Source: an uncultured Coriobacteriales bacterium
GTDB taxonomy: Bacteria; Actinomycetota; Coriobacteriia; Coriobacteriales; Atopobiaceae
DNA length: 8,828 bases
Reading direction: 5' to 3'
Assembly: GCA_947305035.1 (NCBI GenBank)
Contig: CAMZCV010000032.1
Span: forward strand, 1 to 8,828
This document shows, piece after piece, positions 5,722 through 8,828 of this stretch. Position 1 is the first letter of the stretch; the number at the start of each line of letters is the position of its first letter. The notes under the pieces are model-generated. The model was not told where the DNA came from. It made no database searches and saw only the letters and a list, made by a program, of their open reading frames with translations. Both the position numbers and the translations under genes were made by a program.

Positions 5722-7335
5722 ATGAAGCTGAGAACCGCTCTGTGCGAGCTGGGTGTGACGGACCACATCGATGGCCGAGGCATCGACCTCGAGGACGAGG
5801 TTCTCTCGCTTCCTGAAAGCGATTTCCCCCAGCCGTTCGACCAGCTTCTCACGCTCGCACCTGAGGGCACGACGGCAGTTTCCGAGGATCGTGCGGGCAT
5901 CACGCTCGTCTTCTGCGGGCGGGAACTCCCCGAGCGTCGGACGCGTCCCGGCGACCGCACGGTGCTCTGCGCAGCCCCCTGCAGCTACGAAGAGTTCAAG
6001 GAGCGTTTCAGCAGGCTGCCCGAGCGCCATGTGCATCTCGACCTGCAGCGCAAGCGCCTCTACGCGGCCTTCCGCAGCTCCTACGACATCCAGCGCTTCG
6101 CCGACAAGGTGTTCGAGATCCTCGGCAATCCCCTCATCATCGTCAACTCCGACCGCAGGCTCCTGGCTACGGCGGGCTCGTTCCCCGAGGACCGAGCGGA
6201 CGTGCTCGAGGAGATCAACCAGGGCTACGTCTCCGAGGAGGTCAATGCCGAGCTCGAGGCGCTGGGCATCCTCGATGACGTGCGCCATGCCGGACACTCC
6301 ATCATCTCGGAGAACCTCCGGTTCGGGCAGCGATGGGTGACCTCCATCATCACGTTCCATCACATGGAGATGGGGCGCTTCGACATGCTCGAGCAGGACG
6401 TCCACATCACCGATACCGATCTCGAGCTCATCGACTTCGCCGGCTCGCTGGCAGCCATCATCATCGACAAGCTCGGCATTGCCGGCGAGCGTGCCGGCGC
6501 GGGATCCACTGTGCTCGATGACATCCTGGGCGATACCTTCGCCAACGAGAAGACCATGCGCGCCCAGCTCTCGCTGAGTTCCATGCCGCTCGACGAAACG
6601 TACGTGTTGCTGAAGCTCATGTCCGACCGCGACATTCCCCGCGCCCATCTGCAGCGCATCGCAGCGCGCGTGGGGCACGCGTTCCGAAACAGCCTCTGGA
6701 CCATCCGGGACGGCGGCCTCGTGGTGCTCATCTCGCTCGGACCGCGCATGTGCGCCGGTTGGGATGGCTACGAGCGTGCCGAGCGCATCCTCGGGCAGCG
6801 CACGGAGTTCCTGCGCACCCTCGCGCAAAACGGCCTGCGCGCCTACGTGAGCGAGCCCTTCGTGCAGCTGAGCTTCGCCCGCGACCGCTTCGTGCAGATT
6901 CAGGACCTCATCTCCGCGCGCATCGTGGAAAAGGGCCCGATCGTCTTCTTCTGGAAGCATCGCTATGCCGTGCTCGCGGGCCTTTCCAAGACCTTCGGCC
7001 AGGCGGACATGATGCTCGACAAGCGCGTGGTCGCCATGAGGCTCTACGATGCGGATCATGGCACGGCATACCTCGAGACCGCCTGCCGGACGGTGGAGTT
7101 CCCCGGAAGCCCCGCAGAGGCCGCCAAGGCGCTGAATGTCCATCGCAACACCTACTTCTACCGCGTGAACAAGATCGCCGAGCTCTTCCTGCTCGATCTC
7201 AAGCGCGGCGAGGACCGCCTCGCGGTGGCCTTCTCGACCCGCTTCATGGAGGGGATGGGCGACCAGATATTCTATGATGTGGACCACATGCCCGAAGCGT
7301 GGCGCCGGTCGTTCGAACGCGTGGACCGCGATTAG
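5722..7335 (+). CDS. PucR/CdaR-type transcriptional regulator
   Basis: The 537-residue cytoplasmic protein ends in the helix-turn-helix typical of the PucR/CdaR group (about residues 465-515): a small-residue helix, then ALNVHRNTYFYRVNKI, then a DLKRGEDRLAVAFSTRF segment. The VHRNT-xx-YR core is the recognition part. Residues 1-100 form an N-terminal sensory region loosely like the PucR N-domain. Residues about 120-240 look like a PAS/GAF-type ligand domain (ILGNPLIIVNSDRRLLATAG near 135-153). Residues about 266-430 (from DDILGDTF) match the middle domain found in CdaR-like regulators. AGGGGA at 5708-5713 lies eight bases before the ATG. Family members usually activate nearby catabolic genes in response to a small molecule. 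Here the candidates are the divergent kinase/MFS/amidohydrolase genes and the flavoprotein gene 127 bp downstream. The ligand is unknown. Confidence 0.9.
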   Translation: MKLRTALCELGVTDHIDGRGIDLEDEVLSLPESDFPQPFDQLLTLAPEGTTAVSEDRAGITLVFCGRELPERRTRPGDRTVLCAAPCSYEEFKERFSRLPERHVHLDLQRKRLYAAFRSSYDIQRFADKVFEILGNPLIIVNSDRRLLATAGSFPEDRADVLEEINQGYVSEEVNAELEALGILDDVRHAGHSIISENLRFGQRWVTSIITFHHMEMGRFDMLEQDVHITDTDLELIDFAGSLAAIIIDKLGIAGERAGAGSTVLDDILGDTFANEKTMRAQLSLSSMPLDETYVLLKLMSDRDIPRAHLQRIAARVGHAFRNSLWTIRDGGLVVLISLGPRMCAGWDGYERAERILGQRTEFLRTLAQNGLRAYVSEPFVQLSFARDRFVQIQDLISARIVEKGPIVFFWKHRYAVLAGLSKTFGQADMMLDKRVVAMRLYDADHGTAYLETACRTVEFPGSPAEAAKALNVHRNTYFYRVNKIAELFLLDLKRGEDRLAVAFSTRFMEGMGDQIFYDVDHMPEAWRRSFERVDRD

Positions 7336-7363
7336 TCACTTGACCGATAGCATCGCCCTGCCC

Positions 7364-7390
7364 GCACAACCTTTGTGACGATTGCACAAC
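7364..7390 (+). promoter_or_regulatory. CACAA/TTGTG palindrome and direct repeat before the flavoprotein gene
   Basis: GCACAAC occurs at 7364-7370 and again at 7384-7390, exactly 20 bp apart (two helical turns). The first copy also forms a small palindrome, CACAA-CCT-TTGTG (7365-7377). The same half-sites occur in the divergent region upstream of the regulator (5604 and 5639). The site lies 73-99 bp before the ATG at 7463, where an activator would be expected. Binding by the PucR-type regulator is an inference. No T-tailed terminator for the regulator gene is seen here, so read-through from it is also possible. Confidence 0.4.
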
Positions 7391-7462
7391 AGCTTTCTTC
7401 CTACACTTTTAGCTGGTCAGAGCTTTTCTGATGTCCGTGACCACGAGGAGAGGAATACCGAT

Positions 7463-8542
7463 ATGACAAAGATTCTCGGCATTTCGTTCGGCACCAAAAA
7501 CGGCAACAACGACTGCGTGTGCAAGGAAGTCCTGAAGGGCGCCCAGGAGGCAGGCTGCGAGGTTGAGTTCATCCGCGCCCAGGACCTCGAGATCAAGCAC
7601 TGCACCGGCTGCATCGCCTGCGTCAAGGCCCTTATGAGCGGCCGCGGCAACCTGTGCATCCACAAGGATGACTTCGACTGGCTCGCCTGGAAGATGTTCA
7701 CCTCCGACGGCATCATCATGGTCGACCCCATCTTCGAGACGGGCGTCACCGGCCTCTTCCACACCATCATGGACCGCTTCGGACCCCGCATGGACACCGG
7801 CAACAACTTCATCGCCATGCAGATCGCCAAGGGCGCCATCGAGCACGGCGGCAAGGGCACCATTCCGCCCGAGTGCGTCTTCCACACCGGCATCCCCGTG
7901 TCCTACATCGCCATCGGCGGCTCCGACTGGGGCACCCACGCCCAGTCCGACCACGCCATCCAGTCGATGACCCCGGCTTGGAAGGTCATCGACAACGAGT
8001 GGATCCCCTGGTCCAAGACCGCCCTCATGAAGGACGAGGTCATCGAGCGCGCGCATCAGATCGGCATCAACCTCGCCGAGGCCGCCAAGGATCCCGAGCA
8101 CGCCGAGTACAAGGGCAAGAAGGGCGTCTGCCCGCACTGCAACTGCAACGACTTCTACATCTATCCCGGCGAGAACCGCGCCGTCTGCGCCGTCTGCGGC
8201 CTGCAGGGCACCATCTCTCTCGACGAGAACGGCCACGTCCAGATCACCTACGCCGAGCATGACCTCTGCGACGAGAACGGCAACGTCATCCTCGACAAGG
8301 ACGGCGAGCCCGCCTTCCCCGGCATGTACGACGCCCAGGGCCGCGAGCGCGCCCACGACACCATGGCCGGCAAGCAGATCCACGGCGAGGACATCGGCAA
8401 GAACGAGGGCATTCTCGCCGAGATGCAGAAGACTCAGGCCTACAAGGATCGCGTCAACGCCTACAAGGAGTACCTGACCCCCGTCATGCCCGATCCCGAG
8501 GACCGCTACGCCAGCTTCCAGGATCTCGGCACCCGCGCCTAA
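7463..8542 (+). CDS. Flavodoxin-fold NAD(P)H/FMN oxidoreductase with four-Cys motif and zinc-ribbon-like extension
   Basis: The 359-residue protein begins like an NADPH-dependent FMN reductase or iron-sulfur flavoprotein. It has a phosphate-binding loop (FGTKNGNND, 9-17), a cysteine cluster C47-x2-C50-x2-C53 with C65 (HCTGCIAC then LCIHKDD), and the family block SDGIIMVDPIFETGVTGLFHTIMDR (81-105, written here only as an anchor for residues D82, P89, G97 and R105). Plain family members are about 190-250 residues. Here a C-terminal part adds C223-x2-C226 and C242-x2-C245, a likely zinc ribbon or rubredoxin-like knuckle, then about 110 acidic, soluble residues. It is cytoplasmic and probably binds FMN plus an Fe-S cluster and/or zinc. 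The start at 7463 is chosen for the strong GAGGAGAGGA at 7445-7454; the in-frame upstream ATGs lack this. Codons are almost all C- or G-ending, suggesting high expression. The electron acceptor is unknown. Confidence 0.88.
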   Translation: MTKILGISFGTKNGNNDCVCKEVLKGAQEAGCEVEFIRAQDLEIKHCTGCIACVKALMSGRGNLCIHKDDFDWLAWKMFTSDGIIMVDPIFETGVTGLFHTIMDRFGPRMDTGNNFIAMQIAKGAIEHGGKGTIPPECVFHTGIPVSYIAIGGSDWGTHAQSDHAIQSMTPAWKVIDNEWIPWSKTALMKDEVIERAHQIGINLAEAAKDPEHAEYKGKKGVCPHCNCNDFYIYPGENRAVCAVCGLQGTISLDENGHVQITYAEHDLCDENGNVILDKDGEPAFPGMYDAQGRERAHDTMAGKQIHGEDIGKNEGILAEMQKTQAYKDRVNAYKEYLTPVMPDPEDRYASFQDLGTRA

Positions 8543-8551
8543 ACGCCACAC

Positions 8552-8592
8552 GATAAGCCCCTGTCCAAACGCACAGGGGCTTATCTGCTTTT
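8552..8592 (+). terminator. Rho-independent terminator of the flavoprotein gene
   Basis: A perfect 13-bp stem (GATAAGCCCCTGT at 8552-8564, complement at 8573-8585) encloses an 8-nt loop and is followed by TGCTTTT (8586-8592). It starts 10 bp after the stop codon, so the flavoprotein gene is probably transcribed separately from the FAD protein gene downstream. Confidence 0.88.
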
Positions 8593-8604
8593 CATCGAAA
8601 TGCT

Positions 8605-8638
8605 CGGGTGGGCACACATGGAACATGGTGCCCACCTG
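8605..8638. repeat. Strong imperfect palindrome upstream of the FAD flavoprotein gene
   Basis: GGTGGGCAC (8607-8615) pairs with GTGCCCACC (8628-8636). Inside, after one bulged A (8616), CATG (8617-8620) pairs with CATG (8624-8627) around the loop GAA. Outer bases 8605 and 8638 can extend the stem through a G-U pair. It has no T tail and lies about 80 bp before the next gene, just after a good terminator, so it is more likely an operator or leader hairpin for the downstream gene than a second terminator. Confidence 0.55.
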
Positions 8639-8716
8639 TGCGATGTTTGTACAAGGTATTTTGTCCGTCCGCACACGCGGGCGGGTTCGAACAGAAAGCG
8701 TCAAAAGGAGGAACGA

Positions 8717-8828
8717 ATGGCAAAGCAGTTTGAGACCGATGTCGTCGTCGTCGCAGCGGGTCTGTCCGGCCTCGCCGCGGCAATCTCCGCAGCCGAGAAC
8801 GGCGCAAGCGTCATCTGCCTGGAGAAGG
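8717..8828 (+). CDS. FAD-binding flavoprotein (fumarate reductase/ketosteroid dehydrogenase type), N-terminal fragment
   Basis: Only the first 37 residues are in the window. They form a Rossmann dinucleotide-binding fold start: a beta strand (DVVVV, 8-12), the Gly-rich turn (AAGLSG, 13-18), a helix (19-29), a second strand (SVICL) and the acidic end E36 followed by K37, which normally binds the FAD ribose. This pattern is typical of soluble FAD-dependent oxidoreductases related to the fumarate reductase flavoprotein subunit. The first Gly of GxGxxG is Ala (A13). There is no signal peptide, so the protein is probably cytoplasmic, unlike Tat-exported flavoprotein reductases. AAAAGGAGGA (8704-8713) is a near-perfect ribosome binding site before the ATG. 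Substrate cannot be judged from this fragment. Confidence 0.85.
   Translation, partial: MAKQFETDVVVVAAGLSGLAAAISAAENGASVICLEK

Noticed and set aside
5635..7287. Open frame of about 550 codons on the - strand opposite the regulator gene
   Set aside because: No recognisable domain, His/Glu/Leu-rich shadow composition, no ribosome binding site; the + strand frame carries a clear PucR-type helix-turn-helix.
7382..7462. Upstream extension of the flavoprotein to an earlier in-frame start at 7382
   Set aside because: It would add a non-conserved leader and make the strong GAGGAGAGGA ribosome binding site internal. The ATG at 7463 starts directly with the beta strand of the flavodoxin fold.
7409..8704. 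Open frame of about 431 codons on the - strand opposite the flavoprotein gene
   Set aside because: Repetitive Val/Ala/Asp/Leu/Gly product, typical of the complement of C-ending codons; it also runs through the terminator at 8552-8592.
1..8828. tRNA or rRNA genes
   Set aside because: No cloverleaf with a TTCGA-type T loop in proper context and no rRNA-like conserved stretch was seen. The GGTTCGAAC word at 8684-8692 has no matching acceptor or anticodon arms.

Overview
The window is GC-rich, with strong C/G third-position bias. It carries anaerobe-type genes: a butyrate-kinase-family protein, a four-cysteine flavodoxin-fold reductase, a soluble FAD flavoprotein of the fumarate-reductase type, and OFA/MCT-like MFS carriers. 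This mix suggests a gut-type anaerobic actinobacterium of the Coriobacteriia/Eggerthellales. That placement is inferred from gene content and style; no marker gene is present.

Layout. (1) 1-398: the 3' end of an MFS-like transporter gene and its near-perfect intrinsic terminator. (2) 555-1620: two small membrane-protein genes on the + strand, separated by a terminator-like hairpin. The first appears to be an internal duplication of a two-helix unit; the second resembles DUF1097. (3) 1621-2013: a convergent, gene-free stretch with an 18-bp-stem hairpin and a pair of inverted repeat arms whose core is 31/31 bp identical. (4) 5515 down to 2014, - strand: a butyrate-kinase-like protein, an MFS carrier and an amidohydrolase-2 family enzyme. 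The last two are 3 bp apart and probably coupled. (5) 5516-5721: an A+T-rich divergent control region. (6) 5722-7335: a PucR/CdaR-type regulator on the + strand. (7) 7463-8542: a flavodoxin-fold, cysteine-rich oxidoreductase with an added zinc-ribbon-like C-terminal part, ending in a strong terminator. (8) 8717-end: the start of an FAD-binding flavoprotein gene.

How the genes may work together (inference). The regulator is divergent from the kinase/MFS/amidohydrolase genes and directly upstream of the flavoprotein. Both flanking control regions contain CACAA/TTGTG half-sites. A simple model is a ligand-responsive catabolic locus: the MFS carrier imports an organic (perhaps aromatic) acid, the amidohydrolase decarboxylates or hydrolyses it, the kinase-fold protein acts on a carboxylate or acyl-phosphate, and the flavoproteins handle redox steps. 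No substrate can be read from the sequence.

Most notable points: the kinase homologue differs from the butyrate kinase consensus at three positions expected to be in or near the active site; the convergent intergenic repeat is strikingly symmetrical; and the flavodoxin-like protein is nearly twice the length of a plain FMN reductase because of its extension.
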